This document shows positions 33,223 through 43,322 of a stretch of DNA of 64,000 bases, piece after piece (the first letter of the stretch is position 1; every line of letters starts with the position of its first letter). A program made the position numbers and the translations under genes. The notes under the pieces are model-generated. The model searched no databases and was not told the origin of the DNA. It was given only the letters and a program-made list of their open reading frames with translations. Source of the stretch: Harmonia axyridis (lineage: Eukaryota > Arthropoda > Insecta > Coleoptera > Coccinellidae); the NCBI RefSeq assembly GCF_914767665.1, contig NC_059502.1, positions 1,054,001 to 1,118,000 of the forward strand, read 5' to 3'.

Positions 33223-34162
33223 ACCGGTGTTTTTTTCGAGGTATATAACTTTAAGTTGGCATTACTCTTCAAGATAGCGACCGATTTAACAGCTTTCAAG
33301 TGATTTATTCTCAGTTTGGTTCGGCAATTCATCATGAATAGACTCACGCCTGAACAACGCTTGCAAATAGTGCAGTTTTATTTCGAAAATAATGGTTCTG
33401 TGCGGAATACCTATCGCGCACTACGTCCATTTTATTTTGTTTAGCGATGAAGCGCATTTCTGGTTGAATGGCTACGTCAACAAACGAAACTGCCGCATTT
33501 GGAGTGAAGCTAATCCTCAAGTGTATGTCGAGACACCGTTACATCCAGAAAAACTGACTGTTTGGTGCGCTTTATGGGCTGGTGGAGTCATTGGTCCGTA
33601 CTTCTTCAAAAACGATGATGGCCAGAACGTTACAGTCAATGGTGATCGGTATAGAGCCATGATTACTAATTGTTTCATTCCTGAATTGAACAACCATGAT
33701 GTCCAGGAGCTGTGGTTCCAACAAGACGGCGCAACATGTCACACAGCTCGTGCCACAATCGATTTATTGAAAGACGCGTTTGGTGACTGCCTAATTTCAC
33801 GTTTTGGACCTGTGAATTGGCCTCCAAGATCTTGTGATTTAACACCGCTAGTCTACTTTCTGTTGAGCTATGTGAAGTCATTGGTCTATGCGGATAAGCC
33901 ACAAACCCTTGACCATTTGAAAGACAACATTCGCCGTGTTATTGCCGATATATGGCCACAAATGTTGGAAAAAAGTCATCGAAAATTGGACGTCCAGATT
34001 GGACTACATCCGAGCCAGCCGTGGCGGTCATATGCCAGAAATCATATTTAAAATGTAATGCCACAAGATAATCTTGCGGATATATAAAATTCATGTCAAT
34101 CGAATAATCCATCGTTGTTTTATTGCAATTTAAAGTTCTATAGCTCAAAAAAAAACACCCTT
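33223..34162 (+). mobile_element. DD41D mariner-type element, copy 10
   Basis: Both inverted repeats are present (left end ACCGGTGTTTTTTTCG, next to TA). Full-length deletion derivative with the family junction. Confidence 0.92.
33392..34051 (+). pseudogene. DD41D transposase, catalytic-domain remnant
   Basis: 219 codons from the shifted ATG: FSDEAHFWLNGYVN, WFQQDGATCHTA and SCDLTPLVYFLLSYVK. The third catalytic Asp is Val here, so the copy is dead. An extra A in the LEKV codons (about 33970) shifts the frame to the end. The N-terminal 36-residue ORF precedes it and overlaps. Confidence 0.8.
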
Positions 34163-35085
34163 TATTTATTCTCTTTGGTAGTTCTGATCCTCCTCTTAAT
34201 TTAGTATATTGTTGATTACCATATCAGAAGAAATAATATGTGTACCTCGTAGAAAGGAACATTCCCGAACTCCAACGTTTGTTGGCCAACAATTAACATT
34301 GTCGTCCGGGAAAATATTGCTTATACTTCTAGATACAAAACGTACTATAAATCAAAGATTTGGATGTCGTTCAACTATCATCCGAATGGGAATTGCTACT
34401 CTTTCCAATTCACCAACAGCCGACGAAACAATTTATAAAATAATCGAGAAATTCCCTGACGCAACGGAAGAAACTGACTTATTACGCGAGATACACAAAC
34501 CGCTATATACTTCAGTCGAAAACTTTTAGCGTTTCCACATGTTAATCTCGAGAGCGGCACATTAAACGAGAATAAATAGACGGGCGTCGTAAATAAACCG
34601 TTCGGCCCATAGATAATAGAGGCGTCCATCAACTCCGCCACTTCGATCGGCCGTTTCTATGGATTTTCGATCGCGTCAGTCGCGTACGACCGAATACGCG
34701 ATTATGCAAGGCACTCGGGACCGGGATAATAGCGCCGTATACCTATCCGCGTTATGAGGTCGTAAAATTCGAAATGTTTAAAGGAAGGTAAACACGCGGA
34801 CGGAGTACTATTGAACACAAACTCGCCTATTTGTGCCGATGCGGGGAGAGGTTAGGCCGATCGCCTGGCTGAAATTCCCGGCAACGGGCCAAAGCAGGAT
34901 GACTAAGCCAAGGGATCGCGCGAGGAGAAACCGGTTTAGGAGGAATTTTCGATCACGGTTCGGTTTGGGTGATTATTTCCGATGATTTATATTTGCGGTG
35001 ATTTCGACTACAGGAATTAGATGAGCAATAGTATACTACGTGGTGATAGAAGAAAACGCCTATAAACTCTAAAAAAAATGGAACA
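34163..35085. other. Unassigned, with a GC-rich island
   Basis: 34560-34960 is CpG-rich. Open frame 34209-34529 shows no domain. Nothing recognised. Confidence 0.4.
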
Positions 35086-35777
35086 TCAATTATTTTTATG
35101 TTCTGGCTCCCACGAAAGGAGATACCCGGTAATTTTCATAGAACATCGTGAGAACCAACGGGAAAGAAGGTAGGAATTGGTGTTCTTTTTGAATTTCTGA
35201 AGGTTATATGCCTCAGGGAACACCTCCCTAGGCAATGTGTTCCAGAACTTCGCTGTTCGTTGAATAAACGAGTCCTTGAAAAGAGATGTTCTGCAGGTCT
35301 CCAATGTGACCACAAAGGTGTGAGAAGACTGAGCTTGACGGATCAACCTCGAAGAGACCGCCAAGGGAGGAACGATTGTTGGTATTTCAGAAGAGCATCG
35401 CCCACGAAAATATCTATAAAATAGAGACAGATCGCTAAATTTCCACGATGTTCCAGAGTAGTGAGCGAGTTAGTAAGGGAGTCATCACCGACGAGACGAA
35501 TTGCCTTTTTTTGGACAGAATCCAACAGTTTCAAAACATGTTTAGGTGCCGCACTTCAATTATGGAAACAGTATTCCAGGACAGGTAGGATCTAGGCCTT
35601 ATAAATAATAAGCATCTGACTGGAAGTGAAAAAGTTCCTGGCACGAAACAGAAAACCAATTTTTTGGGATGCACTCTTAGCAATTGATCTCAATTGTAAG
35701 CAAGCTCTAGACTTGAAGCATTTGGTAGGGTTGAAAAAATGCAGAGGAGGCATATTCCTTGACCTAAGAAAAGCCAA
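35086..35777 (-). pseudogene. LINE reverse transcriptase C-terminal relic
   Basis: The minus strand reads, across a few shifts, LFRARNFFTSSQMLIIYKA, VLKLLDSVQKKAIRLVGDD, NSLTTLEHRGNL and FWNTLPREVFPEAYNLQKF. This is the thumb and C-terminal region common to many insect jockey-superfamily LINE ORF2 proteins. No active-site motif is present. It is different in sequence from the LINE at 4950. Confidence 0.75.
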
Positions 35778-35825
35778 AAGACTGCTCCTAAAAATAAAAT
35801 CAAATTAATTTAAAATATTCTGTCT

Positions 35826-35970
35826 ATCTGCTTTGGTTGCTGAGAAACTTCTTCATGAACCATACTCTGCCGGTTCAACAACGAACAGGTATTTCACAAG
35901 GTTCGAGGCTCTCTAAGGTGCTGATTTTGGATGACACTGCTCTCATTTGCCGAAAATTTATAAAGGGAAT
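35826..35970 (+). pseudogene. LINE reverse transcriptase core relic
   Basis: The plus strand reads LPVQQRTGISQGSRLSKVLI and then LDDTALICRKF. These correspond to the GIPQGSVLSP and YADDTALI motifs with the sequence between them deleted. Orientation is opposite to the relic on its left, so the two are separate insertions or an inversion. Confidence 0.55.
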
Positions 35971-37124
35971 CATAAATATTTATGCTTTCCAGGGTAGAAA
36001 AATTGTAAAATAATTTGATGTAGAATCAAGGAACACCATATGTACACATTACAATGAAATGCATCAGTAGAGGCAAGCTCTTCAGGAAATTAACTGATAA
36101 AAACTCTGGAATTAAAAAAACCAGTGACACACACGGGCCTAGCCAGAGAGGACGACAATCGGAACTCAACACCCATGGTGGGTGTTTCCTCATCTACGTC
36201 ATCAGAGACGTCACGGCTTATATTGTGGGGGCACTACTACCACTACTACTCGACTAGTGAAATTAGGCTTCGCTTCATTTCACCAATTCATTTCCTTCGT
36301 GTGCAAAGATTCATTTTCCTACGTTGTTGTTCCTTACACTATTAGATCCGAGTAAACTACCTCGTATAAATTTCCGCGCCGGAAAATTTCTCATAACGAC
36401 CTAACGTTCCTCCGGTGTAGTGTGGAAAACACGCTCGCCCGATTGTGTTTTCCCAACGACGAAGAAAACGAAAACGACAACGTACAAATGGTCCCGTCCT
36501 CATAAGAGGGTCGTGAAATTTTCATTTCCACCGTCCCCGTCGTCGTCGTGAGGGGGCGCTGAACGGAAAATGAATAAATCATAGGGAGGCCAGGAGAGGG
36601 GGTGATGGGGGCGGAAACGAATGGGGCTCTTTTTCTAGATCCGGCAAAGCGCTCTCGTCCCGTGATGACCCCCATATATATCCCGCTTAATTTCCAATCC
36701 CGGGGAAATATCACTGACGATCTTCGTTCCTACCTGGGAGGATCGATATGAAGTATATAATTCGTTTTGTGCGATGAGTTTGTGGTTTGGAGGTGCGGGG
36801 AGGGTTGGAGATTTGTGTGGACGTTGGGGGAATGGCGTATTGTATGGGGGTTTTCAATGGGACTTACGAAATCGGCTCAGGCTGGCCTGTCGAGCATCTG
36901 CTATAAACATGATTGGTTTGTATTCGTGCCAGATGACAAAGCTAGTAGCTGAGTATCACCAAAAAAAGATTTTCGAGAGGAAGCGTCATTTCGTCGATGT
37001 CTTCGCCGAGTAATTGATTTAAATATCACAATTATGGTGTCATTGTGTTTTTAATATATCCTTTTTTGTCAAGAAATACAATTCCAACTGACGAATCATT
37101 GAAGCCAACCAGAAGAAATAGTAA
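35971..37124. other. Unassigned, with a GC-rich island
   Basis: 36360-36720 is CpG-rich and 36770-36950 is G-rich on the plus strand. Open frames have no domain. Nothing recognised. Confidence 0.4.
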
Positions 37125-37292
37125 AACTTTGCTTCCGGTGTTTTTTCCCGTAATTCGGTGCTTTATCGTAGAAAACTGGTTATAAATTTATGACTCAAAG
37201 TATTGTACTTCACTGGCCACTGCTTTCTCCCATCTTTCGGGCAGCGTACGAATCCCGCGTTGAAAAAACTGCACATCTTTTGAAACGATACA
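37125..37292 (-). pseudogene. Mariner transposase fragment, C-terminal tip
   Basis: The minus strand reads IVSKDVQFFQRGIRTLPERW and EKAVASEVQYFES, then a stop at about 37190 and 3' untranslated sequence. Matches the last ~35 residues of the mariner family at 18012 and 38128. Confidence 0.75.
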
Positions 37293-37301
37293 TGATATGC
37301 T

Positions 37302-37366
37302 CAATTCAATCATCTTAAAAGTACAATAGATATCTTATCTATTGTACTTTTAAGAAAATTGAATTG
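37302..37366. repeat. Short perfect inverted repeat
   Basis: CTTAAAAGTACAATAGATA (37314-37332) faces its exact complement (37336-37354) across 3 bp, with a second inverted block CAATTCAAT/ATTGAATTG outside. It would form a strong hairpin. Confidence 0.75.
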
Positions 37367-38127
37367 TGGATTGTATGGCCAGGAAGTTTTATTAAAAGGC
37401 GACCATGTAAATGACCGAAAGCTAGGCCAAATTTAATAAAGAGCTTAATAAGATCTTTGAGTGACTTTATATCTAACACATTATTCCTTTGATCTTGTTA
37501 CAAAGTCGATAATTATTTTTTTGCAATTCTTTATTTTATTTCATTTCGGATGATTCTGATAAATCTCTATGACATCCGTCTGATAAATACCGAGATGATA
37601 CTTTTTGACAAATTGAGAAAATCCACCACCAGATGGAACGTCTTCCGGTTATTGGAAAGGCCCCGATCGAATCGCAATTAGAGCCGGAACCCCGGGCGCG
37701 CGCGGCGCACGAACGGCTGCCATTTGGCGATGACATTGGGCGATCGTGAGACACGCGAAGGAATCCGTCAATGTTGCATAGGCCTACCAGGGGTCATCCG
37801 GAAGGGTACGAAGGAGGCGAAGAGAGACCCGGATCACGAGATAGACCGGATCCGAACGCTATCGATCCCGATTTTCCGGTGGGAAATAGGTCGCGACGTC
37901 CCTTAGGGCCGGCCGTCGACGTCGAACCTATAGAACTGGAGCGTCGAGACGACGAAAACCGCGTATTTACATCTTTTTAGACCCGTACTGGAGAAGATCG
38001 GTTTCAAGCAATATGAGGACATAGTATATAGAATCTTCATGGATTGTTTGAGAAGTACGGAATATACAGGATGTTTCATAAACATTGTGAACACATTCAA
38101 GATATTGTTCTCTGAGTTATTTGGGTT
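37367..38127. other. CpG-rich unassigned sequence
   Basis: 37620-37970 is strongly CpG-rich (GGCGCGCGCGGCGC-type runs near 37690). No ORF with a domain. Confidence 0.4.
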
Positions 38128-38445
38128 CGAGAAGATCCTATCACCGTATTCTCCAGACGTTGCTCCCTCGGACTATCACTTGTCTCGATCAATGGCACGC
38201 GTCCTGGCTGACCAGCACTTCCGGTCTTATGAAGAAGTGAAAAATTGGGTCGATTCGTGGATCGCTTCAAAAGATGACAAGTTTTTTCCTCGCAGGATTC
38301 GTGCGCTACCCGAAAGATGAGAGAAAGTAGTGGTCAGCGATGGACAATACTTTGAATCATAAATGTATGTATAACCAGATTTTCAAAATGAAGCCTCGAA
38401 TTTCAGAAGAAAACCGCGGAAGTAAAGTTGTAGACCTATATGTAT
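38128..38445 (+). pseudogene. Mariner transposase fragment, C-terminal part
   Basis: Reads SPYSPDVAPSDYHLSRSMAR (third catalytic Asp of a DD34D mariner), ADQHFRSYEEVKNWVDSWIA and LPERWEK, then a frame change and DGQYFES with its stop near 38361. The 3' untranslated end follows to about 38445. Same family as 18012. Confidence 0.85.
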
Positions 38446-38722
38446 TATTATTAATAATAATGATAAATTATGTTTTCGATAAAAAATATAATAGAAGTTG
38501 GATTCAATCCAAAAGTTTCTAATTCCTTTCGATTAATGTTTAACCACGTAGAATGAAGCCCAAGAAAGTTTATAACTCCATCGAAAGAAATACCCCTTGA
38601 ATGTCGAACCTAGCGTATTTCAAACGCGAAAATCCAATTTCTCCAGCAATCGCAGCTTTATGTACGGTCGTATTCACATCATTTCACACAAAAATCAATT
38701 TGAAAAAGTTCAAAAGACTCAC
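38446..38722. other. Intron sequence downstream of RRM exon 3
   Basis: AT-rich. Nothing recognised apart from the splice donor. Confidence 0.4.
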
Positions 38723-38819
38723 CTTGGCAAAATCGATCTTGAGAGTGCAGCATCCTGAGTATATGTCGGCTCCGTTCAGCGCTTCTTTGGCCCTAACTGC
38801 TGATTCTATATTATCGAAT
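38723..38819 (-). CDS. hnRNP L / smooth, RRM exon 3
   Basis: hnRNP L proteins bind CA-rich RNA and regulate splicing in the nucleus. This 97-nt exon completes the split Glu codon and then encodes FDNIESAVRAKEALNGADIY and SGCCTLKIDFAK, the second half of the RRM. It ends in AAG before a standard GTGAGT donor at 38722. The upstream boundary is not AG. It follows AC, preceded by the U12 branch-site consensus TCCTTAAC, so it accepts an AT-AC intron. Joined to 41951-42036 it restores the RNP1 motif VQAMVEF. The next exon (expected to continue P-T-K-L-N-V-Y) was not found in the window. Confidence 0.9.
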
Positions 38820-39700
38820 GTAATGGATGTTAAGGAAGAATTGCATTTCTTTTATTTTCGTAAATAATTTTTTGACAGAATAGGGGAGAAATATCAATTC
38901 ATTTTTAATATATTTAAATCTCTGCTGTGAAAAGATCTTTCAATTAACAATCAATGAAATCAAAGTATTCAAGAAAAACTAATAATTAAATTTTTGAATA
39001 AGAATAAATTAGTATTTTTTTTTCTATGATGACAAAACTATACTAAACATGATTGATGTACTTGATGATGAACCTGAATTAGATTCGTAAAAGCGATAAA
39101 AAGCAACTTCAATCGAACTCATCGTCAAGTAGACCAAACAAAAATAAATTTCCTCCATTCATCGACTTGACATTCAAAAAAACAACAATCCGGTCTACTG
39201 AAAATCAGAATAGGCCTCGACATCTGACGTATTTCGTGGTATGCTGATCATATTCTATTTTGGTCCACTACAGGAAAATCCTCTTGAAATTTCTCGGATT
39301 TTTTCTAGGTCAACGATCTGGCTATATTGGTACATCTCGATTTTGAATAAATGTACTAAGCGAATGATTAGAAATTACTCATAAATGAAACTTAAGTTTT
39401 TTCCAATGAATGGTTTCATTTTGAAAATGCCGCTATCTACGTAGCTCCCACTTTTGAAGCTGTCATCTTTTGACTTTTCACAAGTAAAACTATGCTTCAG
39501 AGTAATAAACATAGATAGAGGGAGCATATGTCATTTTCGGTAAGAAAATTTTGTCCCCAACATAAAATATCAAATTTGACATGAAGCGCGCGGAAAAACT
39601 TATCAGTGATACGATATTTCAATCAATTCGCGAGTTTCTCCACAAAGAACGCACTTCGTATGTCCAATAGTGAATCAACGTTTTATATTAACTCAAAATA

Positions 39701-40315
39701 CACTGCGCAAAAAAATTAACGCTCATTATGGAAATCTCAAATTTATTCTACAACTGAAGGTGTTCTCAATGATAATTATTTTTATCAGAATTATGCATGC
39801 ATATGTTATCCACTTTCAACGTTTTTCTTCAATATAGATGTTTTTTCCCAGCAGGAATAAAAAAAGATGAGATTATCACATTTTGAATGTATTGGCTCCA
39901 TTCTGAAATCAGTTGTTCTCGATCAATTCTAGTGATAAATAGTTTTTCTTTCGTTTGATTTATTACACTCGATCGCTATGCAACGCGAAACACGCAATTT
40001 GACCCAAGAGGAATGTGCCCAAGCGGTAGTTTTGCGAGAAGAAGGGTGGACATACACAAGAATGGCAGAAAGGTTTGGAGTTTCCCATACAAGTGTGTCC
40101 AGAATGTTGCAGCGATTCAGGGAGACAGGTATGAATGTCCGAAGACCAGGACAGGGTAGACCACGGGTAACGACTGCCATTCAAGAACGTTACTTGAGAG
40201 TTTCTTCGTTAAGACAACGGTTTGCAACATAAAAAATAAGTTATAAAGTCAATGTAGAGTTAACTTTCATTAAAATTTAGATTTTCAAAATGTGCGTTAA
40301 TTTTTTTGCGCAGTG
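39701..40315 (+). mobile_element. Tc1-like element, internally deleted, nested
   Basis: 615 bp with perfect-looking terminal repeats CACTGCGCAAAAAAATTAAC at both ends, flanked by TA (39699-39700 and 40316-40317), inside a hAT-like MITE. Its 3' ~100 bp matches the 3' end of the Tc1-like copy at 62404. The two are one family. Confidence 0.85.
39978..40232 (+). pseudogene. Tc1-like transposase, DNA-binding domain only
   Basis: 84 codons from ATG 39978: RNLTQEECAQAVVLREEGWT, RMAERFGVSHTSVSRMLQRF, then GQGRPRVTTAIQERYL. This is the paired-type double helix-turn-helix with its GRPR hinge. An internal deletion joins it to 3' untranslated sequence, so the catalytic domain is absent. It could still bind the family's inverted repeats if expressed (inference). 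Confidence 0.8.
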
Positions 40316-40787
40316 TATATTGAATTCAATACCTAAATATATCAGAAATTCAGAGAACAAAATGAAACAACTTATGAGAAAACTTTTTTGATTCCACATA
40401 TATTAAGATGACTGGGACTAAACAAAAAATATTAATTGACTTAATCAAATTCGAAGTGAAAGAATAATAGCAAATATGAAACAATGCAACAGTTGAACAT
40501 GAAATAATCGTAGAGAGAATCCGCAAACTAGCCATAGCAACTTTGATGTGCACATCAATAATTAGGAGTGCAGGCAATCTCGCCCACTAACTCAATAATT
40601 TGCATGATGTGAATCATTCATCTGTTAATACAATTCACGGATGCAACATTTTTACGATCTGCATCGATATTAGTTAACTTATCTCAGGCTTGCATGAATT
40701 ACCCATTGACGTAATTTGATTCAACGGTCAGTAATTTTCAATTTCCTATTCTGAACTTTGTGATTTGAAACAACTAAGGATGATACA

Positions 40788-41470
40788 CAGACAAAACCTC
40801 AACGAAGTTTGTAGTTTATTTTCTTTTGAATCCTGCATCCAATTTTAGCATCTATTGTTTTTCTAATGTAGCTTGATTCCTCAGGAACATAACTGTTCAG
40901 ATACCGTCCTCATTTACTTCCTTTTCTGTTATATACAGGGGTGTTCATAAAAATGAAAAATTAGGTTTTATTCAGAACACCCTGTGAAGGGAATCGTTGA
41001 CAGACGAGAATTTTTACGAGCACTTATATGTTACCTCATCTCTTCTAAACATTTACTCTTTTAAGAAAATGCGATATCCGATATAGAGAGAAATTACAGC
41101 ATTGTAACTGTTTCTGAAAAATATTGTCCATAGTATTGAAGGATGGTAATGTGATTTCTCTCGAAATTTAGATGTCGCAATGAATAAAAATGATAAAGGT
41201 TCAGAAGAGATGAGCCAATATCTGAGTATTCGTGAATATTTTCATCTACCAACGAATTCCTCCACAGGTGTTCTGAATAAAACCTTACTTTTCATTTTCT
41301 TTGTTCATCCCTATATATAACAAAACGAGAATTAAATGAGGACGGCATCTGAACAGATACAATTGCGATGAATCAAGCTACAATTCAAAAAAATCATTGC
41401 TAAAATCGATCAAAGAGTTCAAGAGAAAATGAACTACAAACATGGTTGAGGTTTTATCTGTTCCCCTAAT
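40788..41470. repeat. Long imperfect inverted repeat (~340-bp arms)
   Basis: The left arm (about 40788-41125) pairs with the right arm (about 41130-41470) along its length. Landmarks: TTTGTAGTT-ATTTTCT, GTAGCTTGATTC, CTGTTCAGAT-CCGTCCTCATTTA, AGGTTTTATTCAGAACACC, CTCATCTCTTCT. The arms are diverged (roughly three quarters identical by eye) and almost no spacer separates them. Transcribed, it would fold into one long hairpin. It lies wholly inside the AT-AC intron. Confidence 0.75.
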
Positions 41471-41950
41471 TTTCACAGTACGTATACAGGATGTAAGGTA
41501 AACATGCGGCAAAAATCGACCTTACACCTTGTATAAACTAAAAATTCAATTTATTGTGAAAATGCCGCGATAAAAATTAAACAACAATAATTCCGGTAAA
41601 AAATAAAACAACAAAGAATAATTAAACTTACACCTTCCAGAACGCGAATATTAGGGTAACGTAAAACAGCGGTTAATCAATATTACCTCGGCAGTAGAGC
41701 AGAGCAATAAACCTCAATTCAAAAATGAATTTTTCATCGACCAGAACGTCGATTGTAAAAGTTAATTGTTACGAGTCTTCATCAGTAGATAATACGTTTT
41801 CCAGTTGAATGGTGGGACATCAAACGTTGATGGGGTACTTAAAGCGGTAACTACCTCTAAAATCCTTATGAATTGACATTAGGCGATTACACGCTTTAGA
41901 AGGCAAAAAGGGCAATAAAATCATGCGAAACTATTGTTTAAAAAGGATAT

Positions 41951-42036
41951 TCGACCATCGCTTGGACGCCGTTCTTCTTGAAGATCACGATCCTTAATAC
42001 CTGTCCACTGGATTGACATATTGTGTGTAGAACGTC
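41951..42036 (-). CDS. hnRNP L / smooth, RRM exon 2
   Basis: The 86-nt exon encodes DVLHTICQSSGQVLRIVIFK and KNGVQAMVE, the first helix, second and third strands and RNP1 of the RRM. The acceptor is standard (a pyrimidine tract then TTTCAG, exon starting at 42036) and the phase is 0 from the preceding exon ending in ITV. The downstream boundary is after GTC GA, where the U12 donor ATATCCTTT begins. The residues match the strongly conserved second RRM of hnRNP L / Drosophila smooth as I know it; SSG replaces the more usual PHG-like turn. Confidence 0.92.
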
Positions 42037-42130
42037 CTGAAACAAAAAGGACATGCTGTAATTCTCAGGTTTTTTGTGATTCAATTCTATTAATTCATCA
42101 AAAACTCTTCGCGATACTTATAATTAATTT

Positions 42131-42574
42131 GTTAACCTTTGTCCAACTTTTCTCGCGAGTGTGGAAGTTTGTGGCACGAGCCTGAAAGGCGAGTGCCGCA
42201 AACCCACGAGGGAGAAACGGACTTTCTCCACATGTTGCACACTATACTTTTCCTACAACTGCACAAATTTCAATAATTCAAGTAATGGACTTGATTAAAA
42301 TCAAAATGGCCTTCGTTGACAGTATGTGCTAATTTATTGCGTTTCCATAGAAACGACTTAAAAGCCCAATTTCATTGGTCCTCCAAGCGAGGAGTAGGCA
42401 AAGTGCCGTGAGAAATAATATTTCCCACAGTATGAGCAATGCATAGTTTTTAAATTGAGTCAGCTGTGAAGAATACATAGCAGTTGCAGGAAAAGTCCTT
42501 TTTTCGCGTGTGTTTGCGGCACTCGCCTTTCAGAATCGTGCCACAAATTTCCACACTCGCGAGAAAAGTTGGAC
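42131..42574. mobile_element. MITE with ~60-bp inverted termini, copy 1
   Basis: The terminal repeats start GTCCAACTTTTCTCGCGAGT and extend through GGCACGA-CCTGAAAGGCGA to TGCCGCAAAC on the left; the complement is at 42500-42574. About 430 bp, non-coding. A second copy lies inverted at 45719-46101. Target duplication not resolved; superfamily unknown. Confidence 0.7.
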
Positions 42575-42603
42575 ACTCCCCACTTATACTATTTCATTTT
42601 CAT

Positions 42604-42900
42604 TTACCTAAACATTATGATTATTATATTATTGGGCAGAAGCTCAGTAGGTCGACCGAACGAATGAAATAGCCAAAATCCAGAAAGAATTAAAAATAAA
42701 AAACTTTCAGGCCTGCCATAGCACCTGGAATTTTTCATCACTTCTAAAAAGATGAAAATTCCATAGCAGATGAGTAATCCAAAGACGACAAAACCCACAA
42801 AGGTATTCGGAGCTAACGAAAACCTCATCGCATATAATCCCATTGTGATTCCAGTAATAATAAAACCGCACACTTTATCCGAAATACGACGTATTCTCTT
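42604..42900 (-). CDS. Possible small membrane-protein exon
   Basis: A minus-strand frame reads RRISDKVCGFIITGITMGLY, then SLAPNTFVGFVVFGLLICYG and IFIFLEVMKNSRCYG. It has two hydrophobic segments of membrane-span length and a plausible start at ACAATGG (about 42843). No family recognised. There is a possible but weak donor (CAG/GTGCTA) near 42730. It sits in the intron between smooth RRM exons 1 and 2 on the same strand, so it could be a nested gene's first exon, an old transposon fragment or a chance frame. Confidence 0.25.
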   Translation of the reverse strand, partial: KRIRRISDKVCGFIITGITMGLYAMRFSLAPNTFVGFVVFGLLICYGIFIFLEVMKNSRCYGRPESFLFLILSGFWLFHSFGRPTELLPNNIIIIMFR

Positions 42901-43322
42901 TCCGAACGATAAAACACGTTCAGTTTATTATTGGAAAGTGTTTGTTTTTCGATCGCGAACGCAATTATGTCTCGTCTTAGTCGATATAGTCGTTCGTCTC
43001 TCCCGCGCGGTGTACAAACGCAGCAACGATAATATTGCTGTTTGGACAGATGTAGGTTTTAACGAGAAAACGTGCATTCTCAGCTCATCAATCCCGGCTC
43101 CTCTAATTGGAGACGTTTACGATCACCAGTAAAAGTCGTACGGTGTGTCTAACGAACGAGAAATAAACATCAATCGGTAGTGAATTAAAACTTTATTGAA
43201 ACATCATTACGCTGCTTGTTTTGTTGGTTCAAGTTAATAGAGAGTTTTTTTCAGAATTGGCATCGTTTTTTCTTTCGAGGCTTACGCAAATTTTATCTGG
43301 CTTGGAAGATACTGAGCTTCTG
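42901..43322. other. Unassigned sequence
   Basis: GC-moderate at 42920-43140. Nothing recognised beyond the possible upstream region of the frame at 42604. Confidence 0.35.

Larger units (their letters stand above)
39495..40376 (+). mobile_element. hAT-like MITE, copy 3 (interrupted, 3'-truncated)
   Basis: 39495-39700 matches the first ~205 bp of the 1691/27422 family, and 40316-40376 continues it after a nested Tc1 insertion. The match stops near 40376, so the right half is lost. Confidence 0.7.
38820..41950 (-). other. AT-AC (U12-type) intron of smooth/hnRNP L
   Basis: A 3131-nt intron on the minus strand. The 5' splice site reads GTCGA/ATATCCTTTTT, matching the U12 consensus /ATATCCTTT. 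The 3' end reads TTCCTTAACATCCATTAC/ATTCG, with the exact branch consensus TCCTTAAC about 11 nt before AC. No AG acceptor is available at the required position, and AT-AC splicing restores the conserved GVQAMVEFDN reading exactly. Unspliced read-through meets TAA three codons into the intron (41938-41940). It contains a hAT-like MITE, a Tc1 insertion and a ~680-bp inverted repeat. Confidence 0.85.

Noticed and set aside
41938..41950. smooth exon 2 ending at the TAA as a true C terminus
   Set aside because: The ATATCCTTT donor and the TCCTTAAC...AC acceptor restore the conserved RRM precisely. The stop is intronic, though retention could use it.
42604..42730. C-terminal part of the hydrophobic frame as coding
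   Set aside because: Sequence after NSRCYG reads as low-complexity and approaches the MITE edge, so any real exon probably ends before it.
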